64,000 nt of DNA from Persicaria tinctoria (Eukaryota; Streptophyta; Magnoliopsida; Caryophyllales; Polygonaceae), in assembly GCA_037127255.1 (NCBI GenBank), contig JBANSL010000007.1, positions 64,093,038 to 64,157,037 on the forward strand. Reading direction: 5' to 3'. Shown here piece after piece: positions 21,804-32,543 of this stretch. Both the position numbers and the translations under genes were made by a program. Under the pieces are notes generated by a model. The model ran no database searches. It was not told the origin of the DNA and saw only the letters and a list, made by a program, of their open reading frames with translations. How positions within the stretch are numbered: position 1 is the first letter of the stretch; each line of letters starts with the position of its first letter.

Positions 21804-23749
21804 TTAAACCCTTTTAGTGTGTGAAATCCTGTACTCAATCTCAATTTCTCCCCTATACATTTCATCAAACACCTAGAAGGCATGAATTTACCCCATCTCA
21901 ATCATAGTTGAATTGATTTCTCAGTCCCTTCTAATTTAGTTGTTAAAAGGGGTTGCCCTCTACACTCGATCACTTAAGTAGTACGTGTATACCCACGTCT
22001 ATCTCTCAATCATAGCTGGCAACTTCACTTGTTCAATTCATGAGTTGCTCCCAAATGCCTAACTTTACATCAAAAACATCAGTTGCAACCCCTTGCCCCC
22101 TCACAACATGGCATGATACTCCTATTGCTACCTATTTTAAAACAAAATTATGTTGATAAACCACCCACCCAAGCTGCAAGTATCACCTGCTATACCATAC
22201 ACATAACAAAACAAGGCAACAACAACTTGAAACAAAGAGTTCGGCACATCAACTATTCATGAAAACACCATTAGCAACTCATTCAACCGATCAAAATTTA
22301 GTAGCTTGCCCACAAGAAAGAATTCAAGCAAATAACGCATTCAGCAGCTCATGCAAATTACAACCAGCCAGACAAAGCTTTTGGCTCATACTTGCAAAAT
22401 CAGTCGCGCTGGTAGGCGAATGCCATTGTGGGGGGAAAAACGCCCTGGTAAGAGAATGCCATTGGAAAAACATCGAGTAGCCTGTATTTATGAACACATA
22501 AAAAACCATAAGTTCTCCATCAACTCAAATAAAGAGTAGGGAAATGTGTTTTTGCTTCCCTTTCCAAGTCTTTTTTTGTACAAAGTGCTTATTTGCTAGT
22601 AAGGAACTTATTTGCCAAACACAGAATTTCAAGATTCATGCTAAAATCCAACAATAATATCATAGAAGGAGCTATATGGTTCATTCATTGATCCCTATAG
22701 AGGAAACAACACCCAAAAGCATAATCTATTGCATTCTTAGTATCCGAAAAAGTACAGGAAGATCCTAACTTACTTGGACATAGCAATAGCTTTACAGCGG
22801 GGTCTGGATGACAAGAGTAAGACAGAATTGCAATGCAATAAAACAAGCTCATAAGTCACCCATGAAACCTCAAAGTGCAATCAACAACTCTACCATGTGC
22901 AAATGAGCAATGGAGGTGTTGTAACTAGCACTGCATTTTGTGTTTCCGGATACGAGGAAACAAGCAAGTTTATGAACAAGCTAAATAACACAATCAAGGA
23001 GCTGTACGAGCTCACAGCAGCAAGATACATAACAACACTTAAAACAACATCAGCAAGGCATAGATATTAACTGTACCATGGCCGGAAAAAAGGCAAAAAG
23101 ACGGAAACGAAAGCAGGCAGGCAGTTACTAGAATGTTTTTGGTATTTAAACTTGAAATCGCCAGCCTAGTTCACATAGACAATTAGCAAAGTACTACCAT
23201 AGCATTAATAGGATTCAATAAGCATGTCGAGACTAAAAACGGCGAGTTAATGAGACGATAATCTTGGCAAAGGAAAGAGAAATTTGCACCTTTCTCCTTC
23301 CAAATGCGAAGCATCAAAGTGAGTAATGAATGTCAGTACACACTTGCTCACATCAAATCCCCCAAAATTTTAACCCAAAGAGACCCTGAATATCAGCAGT
23401 AAACTTAGACATGTTTGATGATGCTTAAATAAGAAGTCAAGGCAAGCAATTGAGCAACAATATATCCTAGGAATTTCATCGAACACCTTGAGGGCATAAT
23501 CAACTAACATATCTAAACCTAAATTTCAAGAGTTTATAATGTACAAGCAACCATTCGAAGCATCAAAGTGAGTAATGAATGTCAGTACACACTTACTCAC
23601 ATCAAATCCCCCAAAATTTCAAGCAACAACAAGAAATTGAATCCACAACACATCAAAGATTCAATCTGACCTAAACGTTATCTGGCTGAACCAGATAACC
23701 TTTGGATCAGATTAATTAAATATAAGTACTTACGTTTTGCCAACATCCT
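21804..23749. other. Spacer with a duplicated 64-bp segment
   Basis: No coding signal on either strand. A 64-bp segment at 23307-23370 recurs at 23556-23619 in the same orientation with one mismatch. Near 22405-22465 'GAATGCCATTG' occurs twice in similar surroundings. Confidence 0.5.
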
Positions 23750-25155
23750 GGAATACAAGAAAACTAGAACTCCTCCTGGCAATGGGCCAAGCTCACTACC
23801 CTTATTGATAAGTTCAAAACGGGTCTTATTTGGTCAGTAAAAAATGGGAAGACTATCAAATTTTGGACGGATAACTGGTTATCTACCTCCTCCCTATGGG
23901 CTAGGGTTGATTGCCCACAAATTGGTAATATAGAGGAAACCGTCAGTGACTGCATCTTGGGAGGTAGATGGTGGAAGGAAAAACTACTCAATGTACTATG
24001 AGCTAGCATAGTGCAAGAAATCATGGACATCCCCCTTCCTGTGTCTCCTTTTGAGGATCGCCTCTACTGGTGGTCTGATAGGGCGGGTTGGTTCACCACT
24101 TCAAGTGCATACAAACTGATTACATCCCAATCATCGCTAGACTCAGACGCCAATGCCTGGATATGGAAATTGAACGTTCCGCTGAAGATCAAAAACTTTC
24201 TTTGGAAATGTGCCAGAATGGTCTCCCAACTGCTTCCAGGTTAGCCCGGAGGGGGACTCCTGTGCCTCCCACCTGCAGTGTGTGCAATTGTGTGACCGAG
24301 GATGAGGTTCATTTGCTGTTTGAATGTGGTTATGTGCATTCCCTACTTAATCTCCCTCCTCTCACAAACTCGACAATATCCAGTATGATTAATCTCTCGC
24401 GAGACATACATCCTATCTTTTCACTCATTGGGAACAACCTCACCCCCGCTGCCAAGGCGGAGCTTTGCCTTCGTTTGGTGGTCAGTGTGGTACTCTCGGA
24501 ACCAACTTGTTTTTCGACAAGTCCTCTTCCCGCCTAAAGATACTCTAGTTCGCATTGTTAGAACTCACATGGAAAATTGGAGTAAAACATCTTAGATAGA
24601 TGAGTGTCTAGATGAGATCTCCCCCTCACATACACAAAAACAAAACAACCCAAAGGACAAAAATAAGGTTGTAAAGACTAAATGGCGTAAACCGCCGAGA
24701 GGCACTTTCAAACTAAATTTCTATGTTTCCTCGCTAACAAATTCTGTAAGCTCGACGGGTGCCATTATCAGGGACTTGGAGGGAAGGCCAATTAACATAT
24801 GCTATAGTAAACTGGGGAAACAAAGTCCCTTAAAAGCGGAAGCCCTCGCCCTAAAACTAGGAATCCAGAATGCTATCCAATCCAGTATCGACAAAATCCA
24901 CATTGAAGGAGATTCTAGAATAATTATTAATCACTTACTTGGAACATCGAAATGTCCTTGGGAGATCGAACTGATTGTGTCAGATGTTAAAAGCCTTTTA
25001 TCGATTTTGAAAGAAGTGTCTTTCTTTCATATTCCCCGCTTGGACAATAGAGTGACATATAAGGTTGCACACATTTGCCACTTTGCCCGGTGTGTCTATA
25101 TTCACAACAATCTTGGTCTCTTAGACCTCATCCATAAGGATGCTGTCGGGTAGAG
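23750..25155 (+). pseudogene. LINE (L1-type) 3' fragment: RT C-terminus, zf-RVT and RNase H
   Basis: 5'-truncated non-LTR retrotransposon. From about 23768 the frame reads NSSWQWAKLTT...GLIWSVKNG, then KTIKFWTDNWL, the conserved end of plant LINE reverse transcriptases. An in-frame TGA lies at about 23999. The zf-RVT domain follows (WWSDRAGWFTTSSAY, IWKLNVPLKIKNFLWK). A frameshift near 24240 leads into the CSVC...HLLFEC cysteine motif. An RNase H-like domain (about 24680-25100) keeps KAEALAL and EGDSRIII. The first catalytic Asp, normally in FDGS, is replaced by Tyr (NFYVSS). Several breaks make it inactive. Confidence 0.85.
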
Positions 25156-25181
25156 CTCGCTCGCCCGAATTCTTTCCTAAT

Positions 25182-25185
<4 letters not shown>

Positions 25186-25263
<78 letters not shown>
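25186..25263. repeat. (TA)n microsatellite, about 78 bp
   Basis: Uninterrupted AT dinucleotides begin about 30 bp after the LINE RNase H stop codon. This may be the expanded 3' tail of the LINE. No function is implied. Confidence 0.95.
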
Positions 25264-25265
<2 letters not shown>

Positions 25266-25561
25266 CTTTGATCTTGGTTAATTTGAGTATAAGATAATGT
25301 TTCCATAATGAGATTAAGAATAAGAATAAAGTCAAATCTGATTTTTGTGGTCGAAATAAAGTCAAATCTTATAGCCTTATTTAAAGGGTAACCCAAAACA
25401 TTGGCATTCGCCGTTGTCCGCATGTGAAACTCCGCGACTTGGTCCAATTAATGCGTCGGCACCAAGACACTAAAAGAAGATGAAGGTGGTGTGTTGGCTC
25501 CGGGCCGGGAGCGGTCGATGGGTAACTAGCTAGGCCGTCGATATCATCGCACACAGGAAAG

Positions 25562-25657
25562 GGAAAAGGAGTTGACGATGAGCGATGTGAGAAGGTGAAA
25601 TCTGGAAATCAGATTTCATTGGTTATTTTCTCATCGCTCACAGTCAATTCCTTTTCC
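25562..25657. repeat. 96-nt imperfect hairpin
   Basis: GGAAAAGGAGTTGACGATG on the left pairs with the inverse of the right end (rc GGAAAAGGAATTGACTGTG). The apex is a perfect GAAATCTG / CAGATTTC stem with a five-base loop. The arms are about 45 bp with bulges. A TATATAA phrase lies at about 25723, and the Copia insertion follows at 25750. The neighbouring 25264-25561 shows no gene. Confidence 0.6.
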
Positions 25658-25749
25658 TCCGACGACATGATATTTTCGAGTCCTGCACTGCACCTCTTCC
25701 AATATCAAGTGCCCGGCCTGCATATATAACGTACCTCGCCTTCCTTTAA

Positions 25750-26685
25750 TGTAATGTCAATCTTAATCTAAACATTAGTTCTAGGGATATTTGGAGGGTC
25801 CTAACTTAGGTTACTTGGTAGATTAAGTAATAGAACAAATATATATATATTATACTTAAGATTATCATATATTAGAAGTGTGGGATTTTACATCCTATGC
25901 TCATATATGTTACACCTTTATAAGTATAGTATATATATATATAGTCCATACGTTATATGTTATATTATGTATGTATGTTCTCGATATAAGCCCTACTGGC
26001 TCGGCCCAAACAATCAGGCCCAAAGCCAGCAAGCTCCGTAGCCCACCTGATGCTTTAGCTCATGGATCTCACCTTTAGTGGAACGCTGCGTTTCACTGAT
26101 GCTCGCTCTATATAAGCATAAAGCTAGGGTTTGGAGCTCATTCGACGCGGCGCCTTCAGGTAATCCAGAGAGAGAAAGAGAGAGAAGAGAGAGGTGCTCT
26201 GCTAGGGTTTGTTGTTCTCCTAGCTCCCGCGAAGCTCCGGCGGCCGATCTCGAGCGGATCTCCTTCGGAGACTCCAAATCCGGCCTCTAGGAAGAAGAAG
26301 AAGGCGACTGTCCATAGTTCCGGCGAAGATCTTCTTCTCCAGTCCACTCCGACGACGATCTGACTCCGATCTTCAGATCTAGGGTGTTTTCTTCCTATGC
26401 TTGCTTCGTTATCTCTTCCTTGCACTCATATGTCTCTCGTTCTCTGTTCTTTACGTGTATTTGCCGTAGTCTTGAGTTAGGGCGACCTATCCTATAAACC
26501 TGCTTAACTGATTAGTGGATTAGTGCTCTCAAGCCGTTCGGCTGAGGCTCCGTGGACGTAGGCTCCGGCCGAACCACGTAAATCTTGCGTCTGTTCTTGG
26601 TTTATATTTTTTTGGTTGTTTCTACTTCTCTTACCCCGTTCTAGATTCCCAATCTGTGGAGTCTTGAACGTGCATAAGAATTACA
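25750..26685 (+). repeat. 5' LTR of the Copia element
   Basis: A TATATAAG box lies at 26109-26116 in a CTCTATATAAGCATAAAGC context, so transcription should start shortly downstream. The 3' copy keeps the box at about 31962. Confidence 0.9.
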
Positions 26686-26688
26686 AAG

Positions 26689-26700
26689 TGGTATCAGAGC
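26689..26700 (+). promoter_or_regulatory. Primer binding site of the Copia element
   Basis: TGGTATCAGAGC begins three bases after the LTR end and matches the initiator tRNA-Met 3' end. Confidence 0.9.
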
Positions 26701-26827
26701 GAGGAGTCCCTTTCCTTACCTACCTGTGCCATTATTGGATTTCAGGGAGCGGGATCGGAGGCAGGACATTGGGTAGTCCTTCAAAAGGCTCAGGCTTGGG
26801 CTATTCCTCTCCTGTCTGACGTACCAT

Positions 26828-27013
26828 CATTGTTCTAAAAATCGCGCCTAGGCGCCGCCTGGGCACCGCCTAGGCGCTAGGCGACTCCCCTCCGCCTAGA
26901 GCTAAATGGCCGCTTAAGCACGCCTAGGTGTCCGTCTTGACCGCCTGGGCGTCGCCTAGGCGTTAGGCGGGCCCTCACCGCCTAGGATTCGCCTAGTGCT
27001 TTTTAGAACATTG
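26828..27013. mobile_element. hAT-type MITE in the Copia leader
   Basis: 186 bp with inverted ends CATTGTTCTAAAAA and (rc) CAATGTTCTAAAAA. The interior is built of GCCTAGGCG words. Flanking 8-mers CGTACCAT (26820-26827) and CGTACCAC (27014-27021) are a target duplication with one mismatch. This TTCTAAAA...GCCTAGGCG structure is widespread in plant genomes. Confidence 0.85.
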
Positions 27014-27156
27014 CGTACCACTGGTCTAGATCCGTTCAAAGACCTGTGATTCTAGGGTTTCTTGAGTGTCTTGTATACTGTATACACTCTTCTTGCTTCC
27101 GCTTACAAAAACTTTGATACTTACCTGTTTCTTGGACACTACAGGTACCAAACATC

Positions 27157-30100
27157 ATGGATAGTGCTTTGAAGATCAAGCCATTTGATGGTGTAATCGA
27201 CTTCGCCATGTGGCAAGTCAAGATGAGAGTTGTTCTCATCAAAGAAGGTTGTTGGAAGGCAGTCTTGAAACCTGCAACCACAACCTCTGAGATGACCTCC
27301 CTTCTCAAGGGAGTTGTCATCAATGATGAGGATCCACCAAAGACTGATGAAAAACAGAAGAAAGTTGAAGGAGGATCCTCTACCACTCAGTCCACAGCTG
27401 AAGAGCTCGAGATGGACATGAAAGCCCACTCAGAGATAATGCCTCGTCTTACAGATGGCATTGCTCGACAAGTGGTAAAACACTCTTCCGCTTACTCCCT
27501 CTGGCATGCCCTGGAGGAGCTTTTTCTATCTAAATCCTTGCCCTCCAGGATTTCTCTGCTATGTCGTCTATTCACTTTTAAAATGAACACTGCTCTTACT
27601 CTTGATGATAACCTTGACAAGTTTCTTAAAATGACTCAAGAACTGGAAAGATGCAATGATGACATAAAAGATTCTCACCAGGCTATTTTACTTCTTAATT
27701 CTCTGCCTACTCAGTTTGATAACTTCAAGGATGTTATTCAGTTTAGTCGTAATGAGCTCACTAAGGATAAACTGATTGAATCTATCATTGAAAAGAATGA
27801 AATCGTGAAAGTTTTCAAGATTAAAGGTCTGAAAAATGATAAAGTTGACAAACCTGAGGTCCTATTCACTAAAGGCAATGACAAGAAGGGCAACAAGCAG
27901 AATAAGAATAAGAAGAATAAGAAAGATAAGCCTAAACCTGAGAAATCTGAGAAATCTTACCCTAATTCCAAATGCAATTACTGTGGTAATATGGGTCACT
28001 GGGTTAAGGAATGTAGGAAAAAGAAAAGGGTTGAGGAACTTGCTAAGAAAAATAACACTGAATTGTCTGCTGTTGTGCTTGAAAATATGTGTGAATACTC
28101 TGCTGAATTATTCATGTGTACTGAGATTTCATCTGTTGATACTTCTGATGCATGGATATTAGATTCAGGATGTACAATGCATGCCACTCCTCATAAGCAT
28201 TTCTTTAGAAATTTAAATGAGTCTGTGTATGGTGATGTCATGTTGGGTGATCATACTTGCTTGCATATTAAAGGTGTAGGTGATGTTCCCTTACTCATGC
28301 ATGATGGCATTGTTAGAGTTTTCACCAATGTTAAGTGGGTCCCTAGTCTTAGAAGAAGCCTAATGTCTGAATCTGCTTTAGAAGAAATAGGATGCAATGT
28401 TAATTCTTTTGATGGTGTGAGAACTATTTCCAGAAATGGAACTGTGATTGTCAAAGCTGTTAGAAGGAAAAGACTGTATTTTGTTCTCTCTTCTAAACCT
28501 GAAGTGAATGCTGTATCTGCTTCTGATTCTATGACATTATCTGAGACTAAAATCTGGCATAACAGGCTTGGTCACATAGGCAACAAGGGCTTATTAAAGT
28601 TGCATAAATCTGGCCTATTACCTAAGAAACCTGTTGATATCAAATTCTGTGAACATTGTGTTTTGGGCAAATCTGCCAAGCTTAAATTTCCTGTGTCTTC
28701 ATATGTTGCTAAATCTCCTCTAGAATATGTACACTCTGATCTATGGGGACCTTCACCAGTCCCTACTGCAGGGGGTATGAGATACTTTATAAGCTTCATT
28801 GATCACTTCTCAAGGAAAGTTTGGGTAAGCCTTCTGAAATCAAAGGATCATGCCTTTGGTGCTTTCACAAGATGGAAGGTAATGGTAGAGAGTCAGTCCA
28901 ATCATAAACTGAAATGTCTCAAAACTGACAATGGTCTAGAATTTTGTAATTCTGAAGTTGATACATATTGCCAGCAACATGGGATTAAAAGACACTTAAC
29001 TGTTCCTGGAACCCCACAACAAAATGGAATTGTAGAAAGAATGAATAGAACTTTGTTAGAAAAAGTAAGATGCATGTTAATTAGTTCTGGCCTTAAGATT
29101 ACTCTTTGGGGTGAAGCTGTATTAACTGTTGCCTATCTTATTAACAGATCTCCCACTTCTGTGCTTAACTTTGTTACTCCCCAGTTCAAATGGATAGGAA
29201 AGCAACCAAGCTTAGAGTACCTCAAACCCTTTGGATGTGCAGCCTACCCTCACATCAGTGATGGTAAGCTACAACCAAGGGCATTGAAGGGTATTCTTCT
29301 TGGCTATCCTGATGGAGTAAAGGGGTTCAGGGTGCTTCTCTTGCAACCTGTACCCTACAAAGTCATCACAGCTAGGAGTGTTAGATTCAATGAGATATAT
29401 TTTCCTTTAAAAACAAAGCTAACTTCTTTCTTTGAGTTTACAGGTACCCCTGAAGAGACAAAACAGTTGTTACCTGAAGAAAGTGAGTCCTCAGATGATG
29501 AAGAGCATGACACTGGTAGGACTTTCATATCAGCCCCGAAGGGCACACACTCCACATTACAGGGGGGACAACAGGAAGAGGAAAAACAAGAGGATACAGA
29601 AGAACAAGATCCTCAAGAGGAATCCAAGCCTCAGTCAAGCACTGAGCAAGTTTCTTCTCCCTCTCCTATTTCTACTTCCTCTCCCTCTACTTCTGGTGAT
29701 GTAAATGGCCTTTCTATTGACTCTCAAAGAGAGTCCTCTGTTTTCTCCTCCCTCCCTTCTGATTCACATGCTTTTGATATTACTGCTATACCTAACTTGC
29801 ATGATTATCAGTTAACTAGGGATAGAGAACCTAGGACCATTATCCCCAATAGGAAGTATACCTCTTATATTGTGGAGTATGCTTTTCTTACTGCTGATAT
29901 AGTTAGACATCCTACTACTCCTAGCTCTTATGAATCTGCCCTTAAGAATAGTCATGCCAAACAGTGGTTGACTGCTATGAGAGAAGAGATGGACTCCATG
30001 TATGCAAACAAAACATGGAGTCTGGTCCCAAGACCCCCTAAAACCCGGCTCATAGACTCTAAATGGGTCTATAAGCTAAAGGAAGGTCTAAACCCTAGAG

Positions 30101-31488
30101 AGCCCCCTAGGTTTAAAGCCCGCCTTCTGGCAAAAGGGTTTACCCAAAGAGAAGGAATAGACTATAATGATATCTTTTCACCTGTTGTTAAGTATAAAAC
30201 CATGCGTATTATGCTTGCTATGTGTGCTGTCTTTGACTGGGAATTAGAGCAGATGGATGTAAAAACTGCTTTCTTACATGGTACTCTTGATGAAACCATT
30301 TATATGAAACAACCCAAAGGGTTTGTAAACTCCAAATTCCATGATCATGTGTGTCACTTAAAAAGATCCATCTATGGACTCAAGCAGTCTCCTAGAGAAT
30401 GGAATCTTAAGTTCGACGCCGTGATCAAGAAACTTGGGTTTACTCGTAGCAGTTATGATTCATGTCTTTATTTCAAAAGTGTTTCTAAGTCATCCTTGAT
30501 CTATGTTTTATTATATGTTGATGATATACTATTGATCTGCAGTTCTATGATTCCTATTAGTTCTGTTAAAAAGGATCTTAAGAAATACTTTGACACGAAG
30601 GACTTAGGAAATGCCAAGAAGATTCTTGGTGTCAACATTATTAGAAACCGACCTAACAAGCAAATGTGGTTATCTCAGGATGATTATGTAGTTAAGGTTC
30701 TAAATCGGTTTAATATGTTGAATTCTAAGCCCACATCAATACCCTTAGGAGGGCACTTAGAGCTCACCCAGAAAAGTTGTCCCACTAAGCCTGATGACAT
30801 AAAAGAAATGGCTAAGGTCCCTTATGACGTAGCTGTAGGGTCCGTTATGTATGCAATGTTATGCACCCGCCCAGACCTTGCTTTTGCCATTTCTGTGCTA
30901 AGTCGTTTTATGTCTAATCCTGGATCTGATCACTGGACTGCCATGAAATACTTATTGCGTTACATTACTGGTACTAAATGTCTATGTTTGCATTATGGTT
31001 TACATGAGCCTATTGATAAACTAAATGGATATGTAGACGCTGACTTTGCTAATAACAAGGATAACCGCAAGTCCACTACCGCCTATTTTTTCACATGGGT
31101 TGGTAACTGTGTTTCATTGAAATCCCAACAGCAAACAGTTGTTGCTCTGTCATCAACTGAAGCTGAATATATGGCCGCTACTGAAGCTTCTAAAGAGGCC
31201 ATATGGCTCAAAGGAATCCTTAGGGAAATCCTACAGAAGCCACCAAAACCCGTTATACATACGGATAGTCAGAGTGCACTTTACTTGTGCAAAGATCCCA
31301 TGTATCACGAAAAAACTAAGCATATTGATGTACGTTTTCACTTTATTCGTAATCGCGTTGAAGCTCAGGAATTAGAAGTGAAGAAAATCAAAGGCGACAT
31401 CAATCCTGCTGATTTTGGGACAAAAGTAGTCCCTACTAACAAATTTGTGTTTTGCAGGGATTTTCTCCACCTTGGAGAACTACCTTAG
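27157..31488 (+). CDS. Copia gag-pol polyprotein
   Basis: A 1443-residue uninterrupted polyprotein, the full size of plant Copia polyproteins. In order: a UBN2-type gag (about 1-230); a zinc knuckle (C273, C276, H281, C286); aspartic protease DSG with Asp336; pre-integrase HHCC region from WHNRLGH; integrase D528, D591, E627 (D-D-35-E); reverse transcriptase with YVDD at 1120-1123; and RNase H with Asp1294, SSTEAEY and HTDSQSA. It ends near NPADFGTK. The motifs HSDLWGPSPVPTAGG and TDNGLEF point to the Tork/Tnt1 lineage. All catalytic residues I checked are present. The start chosen is the first ATG, in the usual gag start context (MDSALKIKPFDG). Confidence 0.95.
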   Translation: MDSALKIKPFDGVIDFAMWQVKMRVVLIKEGCWKAVLKPATTTSEMTSLLKGVVINDEDPPKTDEKQKKVEGGSSTTQSTAEELEMDMKAHSEIMPRLTDGIARQVVKHSSAYSLWHALEELFLSKSLPSRISLLCRLFTFKMNTALTLDDNLDKFLKMTQELERCNDDIKDSHQAILLLNSLPTQFDNFKDVIQFSRNELTKDKLIESIIEKNEIVKVFKIKGLKNDKVDKPEVLFTKGNDKKGNKQNKNKKNKKDKPKPEKSEKSYPNSKCNYCGNMGHWVKECRKKKRVEELAKKNNTELSAVVLENMCEYSAELFMCTEISSVDTSDAWILDSGCTMHATPHKHFFRNLNESVYGDVMLGDHTCLHIKGVGDVPLLMHDGIVRVFTNVKWVPSLRRSLMSESALEEIGCNVNSFDGVRTISRNGTVIVKAVRRKRLYFVLSSKPEVNAVSASDSMTLSETKIWHNRLGHIGNKGLLKLHKSGLLPKKPVDIKFCEHCVLGKSAKLKFPVSSYVAKSPLEYVHSDLWGPSPVPTAGGMRYFISFIDHFSRKVWVSLLKSKDHAFGAFTRWKVMVESQSNHKLKCLKTDNGLEFCNSEVDTYCQQHGIKRHLTVPGTPQQNGIVERMNRTLLEKVRCMLISSGLKITLWGEAVLTVAYLINRSPTSVLNFVTPQFKWIGKQPSLEYLKPFGCAAYPHISDGKLQPRALKGILLGYPDGVKGFRVLLLQPVPYKVITARSVRFNEIYFPLKTKLTSFFEFTGTPEETKQLLPEESESSDDEEHDTGRTFISAPKGTHSTLQGGQQEEEKQEDTEEQDPQEESKPQSSTEQVSSPSPISTSSPSTSGDVNGLSIDSQRESSVFSSLPSDSHAFDITAIPNLHDYQLTRDREPRTIIPNRKYTSYIVEYAFLTADIVRHPTTPSSYESALKNSHAKQWLTAMREEMDSMYANKTWSLVPRPPKTRLIDSKWVYKLKEGLNPREPPRFKARLLAKGFTQREGIDYNDIFSPVVKYKTMRIMLAMCAVFDWELEQMDVKTAFLHGTLDETIYMKQPKGFVNSKFHDHVCHLKRSIYGLKQSPREWNLKFDAVIKKLGFTRSSYDSCLYFKSVSKSSLIYVLLYVDDILLICSSMIPISSVKKDLKKYFDTKDLGNAKKILGVNIIRNRPNKQMWLSQDDYVVKVLNRFNMLNSKPTSIPLGGHLELTQKSCPTKPDDIKEMAKVPYDVAVGSVMYAMLCTRPDLAFAISVLSRFMSNPGSDHWTAMKYLLRYITGTKCLCLHYGLHEPIDKLNGYVDADFANNKDNRKSTTAYFFTWVGNCVSLKSQQQTVVALSSTEAEYMAATEASKEAIWLKGILREILQKPPKPVIHTDSQSALYLCKDPMYHEKTKHIDVRFHFIRNRVEAQELEVKKIKGDINPADFGTKVVPTNKFVFCRDFLHLGELP

Positions 31489-31583
31489 ATAAAAGGTATT
31501 TTGAGCCGACGATGAGGTTGAATGGTTTGAGAATATTTATCCACTGATCATTAGGTTGTGTTTTTAATAGATCTAATGTTTGG

Positions 31584-31597
31584 ATTAGAAGGGCAAA
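31584..31597 (+). promoter_or_regulatory. Polypurine tract of the Copia element
   Basis: ATTAGAAGGGCAAA lies just before the 3' LTR. Its position and purine content fit the plus-strand primer. Confidence 0.55.
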
Positions 31598-31598
31598 T

Positions 31599-32538
31599 TG
31601 TAATGTCAATCTTAATCTAAACATTAGTTCTAGGGATATTTGGATGGCCCTAACTTAGGTTACTTGGTAGATTAAGTAATAGAACTAATATATATATATA
31701 TATTATACTTAAGATTATCATATATTAGAAGTGTGGGATTTTACATCCTATGCTCATATATGTTACACATTTATAAGTATAGTATATATATATATAGTCC
31801 ATACGTTATATGTTATATTATGTATGTATGTTCTGGATATAAGCCCTACTGGCTCGGCCCAAACAATCAGTCCCAAAGCCAGCAAGCTCCGTAGCCCACC
31901 TGATGCTTTAGCTCATGGATCTCACCTTTAGTGGAACACTGTGTTTCACTGATGCTCGCTCTATATAAGCATAAAGCTAGGGTTTGGAGCTCATTCGACG
32001 CGGCGCCTTCAGGTAATCCAGAGAGAGAAAGAGAGAGAAGAGAGAGGTGCTCTGCTAGGGTTTGCTGTTCTCCTAGCTCCCGCGAAGCTCCGGCGGCCGA
32101 TCTCGAGCGGATCTCCTTCGGAGACTCCAGATCCGGCCTCTAGGAAGAAGAAGAAGGCGACTGTCCACAGTTCCGGCGAAGATCTTCTTCTCCAGTCCAC
32201 TCCGACGACGATCTGACTCCGATCTTCAGATCTAGGGTGTTTTCTTCCTATGCTTGCTTCGTTATCTCTTCCTTGCACTCATATGTCTCTCGTTCTCTGT
32301 TCTTTACTTGTATTTGCCGTAGTCTTGAGTTAGGGCAACCTATCCTGTAAACCTGCTTAACTGATTAGTGGATTAGTGCTCTCAAGCCGTTCGGCTGAGG
32401 CTCCGTGGACGTAGGCTCCGGCCGAACCACGTAAATCTTGCGTCTGTTCTTGGTTTATGTTTTTTTGGTTGTTTCTGCTTCTCTTACCCCGTTCTAGATT
32501 CCCGATCTGTGGAGTCTTGAACGTGCATAAGAATTACA
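31599..32538 (+). repeat. 3' LTR of the Copia element
   Basis: 940 bp, matching 25750-26685 apart from scattered substitutions and a TA indel near 31695. Followed by the TTTAA target duplication. Confidence 0.95.
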
Positions 32539-32543
32539 TTTAA

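Larger units (their letters stand above)
25750..32538 (+). mobile_element. Young, complete Ty1/Copia retrotransposon (Tork/Tnt1-like)
   Basis: LTRs at 25750-26685 (936 bp) and 31599-32538 (940 bp) begin TGTAATGTC and end AGAATTACA. A perfect TTTAA target duplication lies at 25745-25749 and 32539-32543. By eye the LTRs differ at about 17 positions (roughly 98% identity), so the insertion is recent. The PBS, a full gag-pol ORF and a purine-rich tract are all present. The only foreign part is a 186-bp MITE in the leader. It looks capable of autonomous transposition. Confidence 0.95.

Noticed and set aside
23750..25155. Active LINE
   Set aside because: 5'-truncated, with an in-frame stop, a frameshift and a lost RNase H catalytic Asp.
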